Position numbers and translations under genes: made by a program. From CAIWHR01 sp963724975 (GTDB lineage Bacteria > Pseudomonadota > Gammaproteobacteria > Burkholderiales > Casimicrobiaceae): a stretch of DNA of 64,000 bases. A model generated the notes under the pieces. That model was not told the DNA's origin and made no database searches. It saw nothing but the letters and a program-made list of their open reading frames with translations. Positions within the stretch are counted from its first letter, which is position 1. Each line of letters starts with the position of its first letter. This document shows positions 46,094-54,518 of the stretch, piece after piece. Where the stretch lies: NCBI GenBank assembly GCA_963724975.1, contig CAVRXB010000005.1:310001-374000 (forward strand), read 5' to 3'.

Positions 46094-46666
46094 ATGCAAA
46101 TGCTGCGTCGAATCTACTATCTGATCGTCCGTCCCCGCGCGGAATGGGAGCGGATCGCCGCGGAGACTACAACCGTGGACGCGTTGCTTCGGCGCTACAT
46201 ACTTCCGCTCGCGGCACTGGCGCCCATCGCATCGACCATCGGAATGCGAAACTTCGGTCGCGAGTGGGATCCCGTGCACGGTTATCTCGTTCCGCCAGAA
46301 GGCATTTTCGCGGCCAGTGCAACCACATATTTCGCCACGGTCGGTTCGATTTTCGCCTTGGCCGGCATTTTCATGCTTCTCGCGCCGATGTTCGGATGCC
46401 GCCGCGATTTCATCCGTGCGCTAAAGGTCGCGACCTACGGCACGATTCCGGTGCTGCTCGCCGGCGCCACGCTGGTGCTGCCGGTCATGGCGATCGTCGC
46501 CGTTGTCGGCTTCTGCCATTCGCTCTACCTGCTGTGGCTTGGCGCCGATCGCGTCCTGCACGTCCCCGACGGCGCGCAAGCCGAGTTCGTCGGCATTTCG
46601 CTCGTGCTCCTTGCATTCGCATCGGTCGTAGCCGGCGCCGCGGCAAGCGCGATCGGACTGTTCTGA
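46094..46666 (+). CDS. Yip1 domain membrane protein
   Basis: The 190-residue product has an amphipathic N terminus (MLRRIYYLIVRPRAEWERIAAE), the usual opening of bacterial Yip1-domain proteins. About five membrane segments follow (RYILPLAALAPIASTIGM to LVLLAFASVVAGAAASAIGLF). Function is unknown; in eukaryotes Yip1 proteins act in membrane traffic, but bacterial roles are not established. It follows the exonuclease by 26 bases. It is intact, unlike its neighbours on both sides. Confidence 0.82.
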   Translation: MQMLRRIYYLIVRPRAEWERIAAETTTVDALLRRYILPLAALAPIASTIGMRNFGREWDPVHGYLVPPEGIFAASATTYFATVGSIFALAGIFMLLAPMFGCRRDFIRALKVATYGTIPVLLAGATLVLPVMAIVAVVGFCHSLYLLWLGADRVLHVPDGAQAEFVGISLVLLAFASVVAGAAASAIGLF

Positions 46667-46777
46667 TGTGATGCAGTGTCCGCGCCGCAACCGGCATCCG
46701 GCGGATTCGGTAAACTGCGCCCCTGGTGCTCCGAACCGGATCTTCTCCGCACTCATCCCGCGACGCGATCATTTTCA

Positions 46778-47116
46778 GTGAACGATCTTCAATCGACGCT
46801 TTTCTGGTTCCGCCTCGCCCAGGTTGTCGTCGCCATTCCGCTGTTCGCGCTCGCGGGGCAAGGCGCCACTTCCGTTCTCGCCCGCATGATGGGCCAGCCG
46901 CCGGAAAAAAATGTTATCTACAAGCTGTTCGTCCTGGTGGCATCTCCCGTCGTAAGACCCTGTCGCTGGATAACGCCGCGATTCATTCCCGATCGCCATT
47001 TGCCGATGGTGGCGTTTTCGTTGCTGCTGGTCGGATATATCTGGATCATGATCGAAATCGCCGCCGTGTGCGTTCGACACGGCCAGACGGTCGCTCAATG
47101 CCTGCAGTCGCACTGA
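46778..47116 (+). CDS. Small membrane protein, possibly YggT-like
   Basis: A GTG at 46778 gives 112 residues (VNDLQSTLFWFRLAQVVVAIPLF). Two membrane segments (about 10-30 and 78-98) flank a middle region, ASPVVRPCRWITPRFIPDRHLP. The arrangement of a Pro-Val-x-Arg-Pro stretch between two helices recalls YggT, but the similarity is weak. The end overlaps the start of the TPR gene by 19 bases, suggesting coupling. Function is not assigned. Confidence 0.6.
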   Translation: MNDLQSTLFWFRLAQVVVAIPLFALAGQGATSVLARMMGQPPEKNVIYKLFVLVASPVVRPCRWITPRFIPDRHLPMVAFSLLLVGYIWIMIEIAAVCVRHGQTVAQCLQSH

Positions 47117-47693
47117 CGGAGCGTCTGCGACGGTGGTACTACAACCAGGTGGCCGCCTGGTGCGTGCTTTTTCGGCGACGCGACTTAGCGATCGAGTTTT
47201 ACCAGCGCATGCTGGAAATCGATCCGGTCGACACGCTGGCGCTTGCGTCGATCGGATTTCAATATACCCAGCTCGGGCGCAAGCGTGATGCTCTTGCCAT
47301 GGTCGATCGCGTGCTCGCGCACAAACCCGAAGGATGCGGAGTCGTTGTTCAACCGCGGGTTCCTGTTCCAGGAGTTGAACGACCATCCTGCGGCGATCAC
47401 TGCGTTCGAGGCGGCTCTCGCGGCCAACCCGGATCACGACCGCGCGCTTTACGGTCTGGCGCTGTCGCTCATCTCGACGCACCAACCCGAAGCAGCGATT
47501 GCGCCGCTCGAGCGGAATACGAAGCTGCAGCCGATGAGTCCGTACGGCTGGTACCAGTTGGCGCGCGTCCAATTCGACCTCGGTCGTCGTGGCGAGACGC
47601 AGAAGATCCTCGACCATCTGGCGCGTTTCGAGCCCGATGTCGCGCGCCAGCTCGCGACGCGAGACCGGGCTCAAGGCCGCGACGCTCGACTGA
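47098..47693 (+). pseudogene. TPR repeat protein, frameshifted
   Basis: The ATG at 47098 opens a frame with an N-terminal amphipathic segment (LTERLRRWYYNQVAAWCVLF) and tetratricopeptide repeats (DLAIEFYQRMLEIDPVDTLALASIGFQ). The frame shifts near 47323, where an extra A in AAA restores LAHNPKDAESLFNRG when removed. The next repeats follow (HPAAITAFEAALAANPDHDRALYGLAL). A second probable shift near 47657 leads to a natural end, RETGLKAATLD. Restored length is about 197 residues. TPRs mediate protein binding. The second shift is less certain; without it the frame runs to 47929 through a strong promoter. Confidence 0.7.
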
Positions 47694-47814
47694 TACCGTC
47701 GACATCGGCGGCCTTGGACGCACCGCAACATGCGGCGAGTGTCCGCCGCCGCGCGGTCCGTCTCGCAACTGCCACATTACGCGCCGCCTGTCGGCGCCTT
47801 GGCTGGGTCCGCTG

Positions 47815-47842
47815 TTGCACTAATGAAAAGCTAGGCTATACT
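47815..47842 (+). promoter_or_regulatory. Sigma70 promoter of the symporter genes
   Basis: TTGCAC (47815-47820) and TATACT (47837-47842) are separated by 16 bases, a near-consensus pair. It lies about 120 bases before the DUF4212 start, in the gap left when the TPR frame ends at 47693. It would drive the two symporter subunits independently of the upstream genes. Confidence 0.65.
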
Positions 47843-47960
47843 CCGCCAAATTTGGACCCGGCACGTTCCCCGACGCCGGCGGGGGTCCATATACAACAAC
47901 AAGCACCGGCAAATACCCGGACGTCATGACATTCGCGTATTTCAAGTGGAGGAGCCTGCC

Positions 47961-48224
47961 ATGCAGTTGACCGAGCGGCACCGCGAGTACTGGAGAAAGA
48001 ATCTCGCGATTACGAGCATCCTGCTTTTCATCTGGTTCCTGGTGACGTTCGTGCTGATGTACTACGCGCGTGACCTCTCGTTCAACTTCTTCGGCTGGCC
48101 GTTCGCCTTCTACATGGCAGCTCAAGGCACGTTGATCATCTACGTGGTCATCATCTGGTATTACGCGCGCTACATGAACGATCTCGATCGCGTCTACGAC
48201 GTGCACGAAGGGGAGGAAGACTAA
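47961..48224 (+). CDS. Sodium/solute symporter small subunit, DUF4212
   Basis: The ATG at 47961 follows GGAGGAG and gives 87 residues. The product reads YWRKNLAITSILLFIWFLVTF, then FNFFGWPFAFYMAAQGTLII and YVVIIWYYARYMNDLD: two membrane helices with the family's conserved YWRKN and FGWPFAF. This is the small subunit of the VC_2705-type sodium:solute symporter. It ends in TAATG with the next gene (one-base overlap), so the subunits are made together. Confidence 0.9.
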   Translation: MQLTERHREYWRKNLAITSILLFIWFLVTFVLMYYARDLSFNFFGWPFAFYMAAQGTLIIYVVIIWYYARYMNDLDRVYDVHEGEED

Positions 48225-50354
48225 TGGCCGGCACTCCAGTTTCCCAAGCGGCAGCCGGAACGGGCGGCCTTTTTTCCGCCAAGACGCAGAGCGGATTTTT
48301 CCAGAAGCTCAAGAAGGCGTACTCGTGGTACACGGGCGGCTTCCTCGTCTTCGTGATCCTGCTTGCCATCGCCGAGCAGATGGGGCTTCCGCGCGTCTGG
48401 ATCGGCTACATCTTCCTGATGGCCACGGTGGGCCTCTATGCCGGTATCGGCGTGATCGCCCGCACTTCCGATGCGGCCGAATATTACGTCGCTGGACGGC
48501 GCGTACCCGCATTCTTCAATGGCATGGCGACGGGCGCCGATTGGATGAGCGCCGCGTCTTTCATCGGGATGGCCGGGACCCTCTATCTCGCCGGCTTCAA
48601 CGGACTCGCCTTCGTGATGGGCTGGACGGGCGGCTACTGCCTCGTCGCATTGTTCCTGGCTCCTTACCTGCGCAAGTTCGGCCAGTTCACGATCCCCGAC
48701 TTTCTCGGCGCGCGTTACGGCGGCAACATCCCGCGTGCGGTCGGCATCTTCGCCGCGATCCTGTGCTCGTTCACCTACGTCGTGGCGCAGATCTATGGCG
48801 TGGGCCTCGTCACGACACGCCTTACCGGCGTGCAGTTCGAGTACGGGATTTTCCTGGGGTTGGGCGGGATCCTCGTATGCTCGTTTCTCGGCGGCATGCG
48901 CGCGGTGACATGGACGCAGGTCGCGCAATACATCATCCTGATTGTGGCCTACATGATTCCGGTCGTGTGGCTGTCGGTGAAGCAGACCGGCGTCCCGATT
49001 CCGCAGATCATCTACGGCAAGCAGCTCGAGAAGGTGACCGCACTCGAGGAAAAGTTCATCAAGGACCCGAAGGAGCTGCAGGTGCGCGGAATCTTCAAGG
49101 CACGCGCCGACGAGGCCGCCGCCAATCTGAAGGGCCTCCCCGGATCCTATGCGGCAGGCAAACAGAAACTTGCGGACGATGTCGCGAAGCTCAAGGCCGA
49201 CAATGCGCCGCCCGATCAGATAAGCGCAGCCGAAGCTGCGATCGGGACTTACCCGAAGGATGCGGAAGCCGCGAAGACGCAATGGACCAAGGATGCGGCG
49301 CTCGCGGCACGGGCTGGACCACCGATTCGGCATGCAGAGGCATTCCCCGGCAAGGATGACGCCGCGCGCGACGTGTCGCGCCGGAATTTCCTTGCGCTGG
49401 TGTTCTGCCTGATGGTCGGCACCGCTGCGCTGCCGCACATCCTGATGCGTTACTACACGACACCTTCGGTGCGTCAGGCACGCGAATCGGTGTTCTGGTC
49501 GCTGTTCTTCATCTTCCTGCTGTATTTCACGGCGCCTGCGCTCGGCGTGCTGGCGAAATTCGACGTCTACTCGAGCGTCGTCGGCTCTGCCTACGCGACG
49601 CTGCCGCAGTGGGCGGCAGCATGGACGAAGGTGGATCCGTCGCTGTTATCGATCGTCGACGTGAACCATGACGGCATCGTGCAACTGGCCGAGATCGCGA
49701 TCGGCGGCGACATCATCGTCTTGGCAACGCCGGAAATCGCAGGACTGCCCTATGTGGTATCCGGTCTGGTCGCCGCAGGGCGGTCTTGCCGCGGCGCTGT
49801 CGACCGCAGACGGTCTTCTGCTGACCATCGCGAACGCGCTGTCGCATGATTTCTACTACAAGATGCTGGACCCGAACGCGTCGACGGCGCGCCGGGTGAC
49901 AGTCTCCAAAGTCCTGCTCCTGGTCGTCGCGGTCATCGCAGCGACTGTCGCCGCGCAGAAGCCGGCGGATATCTTGTTCCTCGTTTCGGCGGCCTTCTCG
50001 CTCGCGGCCGCGGCGTTCTTCCCTGCGCTCGTGTGCGGCATTTTCTGGAAACGGGCCAATCAATGGGGGGCGACGCTGGGAATGATCTTCGGTCTTGGCA
50101 TCACGTTCTACTACATGGCGACGACACAGCCGTGGCTGCGCGGCTTGTTCGGCGTTACGGGCTCGATCGCCGATCACACCTGGTGGGGCATCAGCGCGAT
50201 TTCAGCCGGTCTTTGGGGGGTGCCGCTCGGATTCATTATCATCATCGTCGTCAGCCTGCTCACCCCGGCCCCCAACAGAGAGATCCAGGACCTTGTGGAG
50301 CATGTCCGGTATCCGAATCTTGCCGGCGACAAAGTAGTCACCATCGGCACGTAG
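48224..50354 (+). CDS. Sodium/solute symporter large subunit, ActP-like, one frameshift
   Basis: A member of the SSS family related to the acetate permease ActP and of the VC_2705 subtype. The first frame covers most helices (YYVAGRRVPAFFNGMATGADWMSAASF, YGGNIPRAVGIFAAI). A hydrophilic insert of about 130 residues lies after VKQTGVPIPQIIYGKQ. The frame breaks at 49778-49780. Removing one G from that GGG restores LVAAGGLAAALSTADGLLLT and continues to 50354, giving 709 residues. Known members import acetate or other short carboxylates with sodium. Acetyl-CoA synthetase downstream on the other strand fits acetate use. The break looks like a homopolymer error. Confidence 0.87.
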
Positions 50355-50381
50355 TTACGCGGCTTCGTCCGCAATAAAAAG

Positions 50382-50408
50382 GGCCCGCAGCGATGCGGGC
50401 CTTTTTTT
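50382..50408. terminator. Bidirectional rho-independent terminator
   Basis: GGCCCGCA (50382-50389) and TGCGGGCC (50394-50401) form a perfect eight-base stem with a GCGA tetraloop. Seven T residues follow on the plus strand and an AAAAA run precedes it, so it can act in both directions. It closes the symporter transcript and the converging acs transcript. Confidence 0.85.
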
Positions 50409-50417
50409 GGAGGACGA

Positions 50418-50637
50418 TCAAAGCGTCTGCTTCAATCGATCCAGTATTGCCGGGTTTTGGCTCCGGGAAACCGCTGCCTTTGGCGGCGAGTTACCCTGCA
50501 CCGAAATCCCGCCATCACTCTCGAGAATCCACGCAAGACTGACTATAACGTTTGCTTGAGTTGCTCCAGAATGGCGGGGTTTTGGCTCCGTGAAACGGCC
50601 GCCTCCGGCGGCGGGTAACCCTCGCCGAAATCCGGCG
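50418..50637 (-). repeat. Two extra copies of the acs 3' end
   Basis: Copy A (50418-about 50513) and copy B (50543-about 50637), read on the minus strand, both encode a segment ending NPAIL-x2-LKQTL and a stop, like the true acs end. Copy A reads SPPKAAVSRSQNPAILDRL and copy B PPPEAAVSRSQNPAILEQL before KQTL. Between A and B, eleven codon differences are synonymous and three change the residue. Copy A matches the acs end at 34 of 36 bases, but matches B upstream of that. Neither has a start codon. They resemble displaced C-terminal coding segments. A G+C hairpin is conserved in both. Confidence 0.7.
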
Positions 50638-50638
50638 A

Positions 50639-52618
50639 TCAAAGTGTCTGCTTCAATTGATCCAGTATTGCCGGATTTTCGAGGGTCGACACATCCTGCG
50701 TGATCTCCTCGCCCTTCGCGAGGGAACGCAGCAGGCGACGCATGATCTTCCCCGAGCGCGTCTTCGGCAGGTTGTCGCCGAAGCGAATGTCCTTCGGCTT
50801 CGCGATCGGGCCGATTTCCTTGCCGACCCAGTCGCGCAGGTCCTTGGCGATTTTTTCGCCATCGGCGCCGGTGGGCCGTGCTTGCTTCAGCACGACGAAT
50901 GCGCATACGGCTTCGCCGGTCATGTCATCCGGACGCCCGACCACCGCGGCTTCGGCGACCATGGGGTTTGCAACCAATGCCGACTCGATTTCCATCGTGC
51001 CGAGACGATGTCCGGAGACGTTGAGCACATCGTCGATGCGTCCCATGATCGTGAAGTAGCCGTACTTCTTGTCGCGCACGGATCCATCACCGGCGAGATA
51101 GAGCTTCCCCCCGAGCTCCTCGGGGTAATACGACTTGCGATAACGGTCGGGATCGCCCCAGATCGTGCGGATCATCGCCGGCCAAGGACGCTTGATGACC
51201 AGGATGCCCCCTTGGCCGTTCGGGACGTCGTGCCCGGTCTCGTCGACAATCGCCGCCATGATGCCCGGCAGCGGCAGCGTGCACGATCCCGGCACGAGCG
51301 GCGTGACGCCCGGCAGCGGCGAGATCAGGTGGCCGCCCGTTTCCGTCTGCCACCACGTGTCGACGATTGGACAGTGCCCGCCGCCGACGTTGGTGTGGTA
51401 CCACATCCACGCTTCCGGATTGATCGGTTCGCCCACCGTACCTAGGAGGCGCAGACTCTTGAGATCGTAGTTTGTGGGTGCCGTCGAAGGCGTAACGCCG
51501 GATGCTTTTACCAACGCCCGAATCGCCGTCGGCGCGGTGTAGAAGATCGACACGTTGTGCTTCGCGATGGTCTGCCAGAAGCGGCCGGCGTCGGGATAGG
51601 TGGGGATTCCTTCGAACACAACCTCGGTCGCGCCGACTGCGAGCGGCCCGTACGCGATGTACGTGTGGCCCGTGACCCAGCCGATATCGGCAGTGCACCA
51701 GAAGACATCCTTGGGCTTGATGTCGAATGTCCAGCGCATCGTCAGCATCGCCCACAGCAGGTAGCCTCCGGAGCTGTGCTGCACGCCCTTCGGCTTGCCG
51801 GTCGATCCCGACGTGTAGAGGATGAACAGCGGGTGTTCGGCGCCGACCCACTCCGGTTCGCAGGCATCAGCCTGTTTCGCGACGAGCTCGTGCATCCACA
51901 AGTCGCGCGGCGCCGAAAATGCGATCTTGCCTCCGGTCCGGCGATAGACGACGACATTGCGGATGCCCTCGCACCCTCCCATCGCAAGCGCCTCGTCGAC
52001 AATCGCTTTCAGCGGCAAGTGCTTGCCGCCGCGCGCCTGCTCATCGGCGGTGACGACCGCCACCGCCCCGGCGTCGATGATCCGCTCCTGCAGCGACTTG
52101 GCGGAGAATCCTCCGAACACCACCGAATGCGTCGCCCCTATCCGTGCGCAGGCCTGCATCGCGACGACACCCTCTATCGACATCGGCATGTAGACGAGCA
52201 CCCGATCGCCCTTTTTGATGCCGAGCGACTTCATTCCGTTCGCAAGACGGCAAACGCGCTGATGAAGCTCGCGATAGGTTACTTTCGTGACGGCGCCATC
52301 GTCCGCCTCGAATATGATCGCGACCTTGTCCGCATTGCCGTTCTCGAGGTTGCGGTCGAGGCAGTTGTACGAGACGTTGAGCAGGCCGTCGTCGAACCAC
52401 TTGTAGAACGGCGCACCTGATTCGTCGAGCGTCCGCGTAAATGGCTTGTGCCAAAGTATCTCGTCTCGCGCATGCTTCGCCCAGAATCCGGCGAAATCCT
52501 TTGCGGCGCTCGCGTTGAGCGCGTCGAAATCTGCCTTCTTGACGTTGGCCTGCGCGACAAATTCGCGCGGCGGCTCGAACACGCGGGATTCGGTCGACAC
52601 CGATTCGATGTTGGACAT
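50639..52618 (-). CDS. acs: Acetyl-CoA synthetase
   Basis: Acs activates acetate to acetyl-CoA through acetyl-AMP. The ATG at 52618 follows GAGGAG and gives 659 residues. Motifs are YTSGSTGKPKGV (ATP loop), TADIGWVTGHTYIAYGPL, DTWWQTETGGH, and the C-terminal LPKTRSGKIMRRLLR. The Lys of the last (about 624) is the usual acetylation-controlled catalytic residue. It converges with the ActP-like symporter, so uptake and activation of acetate are side by side. Two further copies of its last codons lie just beyond the stop. It diverges from the fumarase gene. Confidence 0.96.
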   Translation of the reverse strand: MSNIESVSTESRVFEPPREFVAQANVKKADFDALNASAAKDFAGFWAKHARDEILWHKPFTRTLDESGAPFYKWFDDGLLNVSYNCLDRNLENGNADKVAIIFEADDGAVTKVTYRELHQRVCRLANGMKSLGIKKGDRVLVYMPMSIEGVVAMQACARIGATHSVVFGGFSAKSLQERIIDAGAVAVVTADEQARGGKHLPLKAIVDEALAMGGCEGIRNVVVYRRTGGKIAFSAPRDLWMHELVAKQADACEPEWVGAEHPLFILYTSGSTGKPKGVQHSSGGYLLWAMLTMRWTFDIKPKDVFWCTADIGWVTGHTYIAYGPLAVGATEVVFEGIPTYPDAGRFWQTIAKHNVSIFYTAPTAIRALVKASGVTPSTAPTNYDLKSLRLLGTVGEPINPEAWMWYHTNVGGGHCPIVDTWWQTETGGHLISPLPGVTPLVPGSCTLPLPGIMAAIVDETGHDVPNGQGGILVIKRPWPAMIRTIWGDPDRYRKSYYPEELGGKLYLAGDGSVRDKKYGYFTIMGRIDDVLNVSGHRLGTMEIESALVANPMVAEAAVVGRPDDMTGEAVCAFVVLKQARPTGADGEKIAKDLRDWVGKEIGPIAKPKDIRFGDNLPKTRSGKIMRRLLRSLAKGEEITQDVSTLENPAILDQLKQTL

Positions 52619-52690
52619 GCTTTGTTCTCCTCGGGAAGGCGTTGCCAAGCCGGGGGCCGCGCGTGGTGCCCGGCCGTGATCAACCAACGA

Positions 52691-52720
52691 AGTCTAACCA
52701 AACGCGCTCCCGCTGCGCAA
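52691..52720 (-). promoter_or_regulatory. Possible acs promoter
   Basis: On the minus strand, TTGCGC (52715-52720) and TAGACT (52691-52696) are 18 bases apart. They agree with the -35 and -10 consensus at four positions each. The distance to the acs ATG is about 70 bases. Moderate support only. Confidence 0.35.
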
Positions 52721-52834
52721 TGCGCCCTTTTGACCTGGCGCAATACTGGGCGTGCGCGGCTGCGGATGACGTCAGGCGTCGTTGATGGCGATGATAAACT
52801 TGCAAGTCCCGTCAATGTCTTACCCGGGTCGCCC

Positions 52835-54355
52835 ATGACCGCCATTCGCCAGCAGGATTTCATCGACAGCGTCGCCGACGCCCTTCAGTACATCTCCTAC
52901 TACCATCCACAGGACTATATCGAGGCACTGGGTGAAGCATACGCGGCCGAGCAGTCGCCCGCGGCCAAGGACGCCATCGCACAGATTCTCACCAATTCGC
53001 GGATGTGCGCGGAAGGCAAGCGACCGCTCTGCCAGGACACCGGCATCGTCGTCGCGTTCGTGAAAGTGGGCATGGACGTGCGCTGGGAAGGCGCGACGAT
53101 GAGTATCGCCGACATGGTCAACGAGGGCGTGCGCCGAGCCTACACCCACCCGGACAACAAGCTGCGCGCGTCGATTGTCACCGATCCGGTAGCCACGCGC
53201 AGGAACACGAAGGACAACACGCCGGCGGTCACCCATTTCGACGTCGTGCCGGGCAATACCGTCGAGGTGAATCTCGCCGCCAAGGGCGGCGGTTCCGAGA
53301 ACAAGTCGAAGTTCGTAATGCTGAATCCCTCCGATTCGATCGTCGACTGGGTAGTAAAGACGGTCCCGACGATGGGCGCCGGCTGGTGTCCGCCCGGCAT
53401 GCTCGGCATCGGCATCGGCGGCACCGCGGAGAAGGCGATCCTGATGGCAAAGGAATCGCTGATGGCGCCGATCGACATGCACGATCTGAAGAAGCGCGGC
53501 CCGCAAAGCGCGGTCGAGGAACTGCGCATCGAGCTCTTCGATGCCGTCAATGCGCTCGGCATCGGTGCGCAAGGCCTGGGCGGGCTGTCGACGGTGCTCG
53601 ACGTCAAGGTGCTCGACTATCCGACGCATGCGACGTCGAAACCGGTCGGCATGATTCCCAATTGCGCCGCCACCCGCCATGCGCACTTCACGCTCGACGG
53701 TAGCGGCGTGGCCAGGCTCGAGCCACCGGATCTTTCACGCTGGCCGAACGTGCAATGGGTCCCGTCTGCTTCGGCAAAGCGCGTCGATCTCGACACGCTG
53801 ACGCCCGCCGAAGTCGCCACGTGGACGGCCGGCGAGACGCTGCTGCTGAACGGCAAGATCCTCACCGGGCGCGACGCGGCGCACAAGCGTATCCAGGACA
53901 TGCTGGCAAGGGGCGAGCCGCTGCCGGTCGATTTCCGGAATCGGATCATCTATTACGTTGGGCCGGTCGATCCTGTCCGTGACGAAGTCGTCGGTCCCGC
54001 GGGACCGACGACGGCGACACGCATGGACAAGTTCACCGAGATGATGCTGGCGAAAACCGGCTTGATCGCGATGATCGGCAAAGGGGAACGCGGACCCACC
54101 GGCATCGAGGCAATCCGCAAGCACAAGGCAGCGTATCTGATGGCTGTGGGCGGCGCGGCTTATCTCGTCTCGAAGGCGATCCGAAAATCGCGCGTCGTTG
54201 CGTTCGCCGACCTCGGCATGGAAGCAATCTATGAATTCGAGGTCAAGGACATGCCGGTGACCGTCGCCGTCGATGCGCGCGGCACTTCTGTGCACGACAG
54301 CGGTCCGCGCCAATGGCGGCAGCGCATCGGCGGCATTCCGGCCGCCGTAACTTAG
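52835..54355 (+). CDS. fumA: Class I fumarate hydratase
   Basis: An iron-sulfur fumarase that hydrates fumarate to malate in the TCA cycle. The ATG at 52835 (MTAIRQQDFIDSVADALQY) gives 506 residues with both family domains. Cluster cysteines are in GKRPLCQDTG (residue 66), GWCPPGMLGIGIGG and PNCAATRHAH. The C-terminal domain shows ILTGRDAAHKRIQDML and GGAAYLVSKAI. It diverges from acs. Sensitivity to oxygen is a family property; no class II fumC is in the window. Confidence 0.94.
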   Translation: MTAIRQQDFIDSVADALQYISYYHPQDYIEALGEAYAAEQSPAAKDAIAQILTNSRMCAEGKRPLCQDTGIVVAFVKVGMDVRWEGATMSIADMVNEGVRRAYTHPDNKLRASIVTDPVATRRNTKDNTPAVTHFDVVPGNTVEVNLAAKGGGSENKSKFVMLNPSDSIVDWVVKTVPTMGAGWCPPGMLGIGIGGTAEKAILMAKESLMAPIDMHDLKKRGPQSAVEELRIELFDAVNALGIGAQGLGGLSTVLDVKVLDYPTHATSKPVGMIPNCAATRHAHFTLDGSGVARLEPPDLSRWPNVQWVPSASAKRVDLDTLTPAEVATWTAGETLLLNGKILTGRDAAHKRIQDMLARGEPLPVDFRNRIIYYVGPVDPVRDEVVGPAGPTTATRMDKFTEMMLAKTGLIAMIGKGERGPTGIEAIRKHKAAYLMAVGGAAYLVSKAIRKSRVVAFADLGMEAIYEFEVKDMPVTVAVDARGTSVHDSGPRQWRQRIGGIPAAVT

Positions 54356-54518
54356 GCTATCCCACCGAGCGGCAATCGCGCGGCCGTGCCTGCAAAAACC
54401 ATGGGCACGGTGTATGCTTATCGGTTCCCTAGATTACCAATTTACTCAGGCGGTGGCGGCGCTCCAGCGCAGCTGCCTTGGCGATCCTTTGCAAAGCGAA
54501 TGGGGGACAGATAAAGCA

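Noticed and set aside
54383..54409. CCGTGCC / GGCACGG hairpin after fumarase, considered as terminator or c-di-GMP riboswitch before the GGDEF-EAL gene
   Set aside because: No T tract for a terminator, and no GEMM-type core sequence for a riboswitch.
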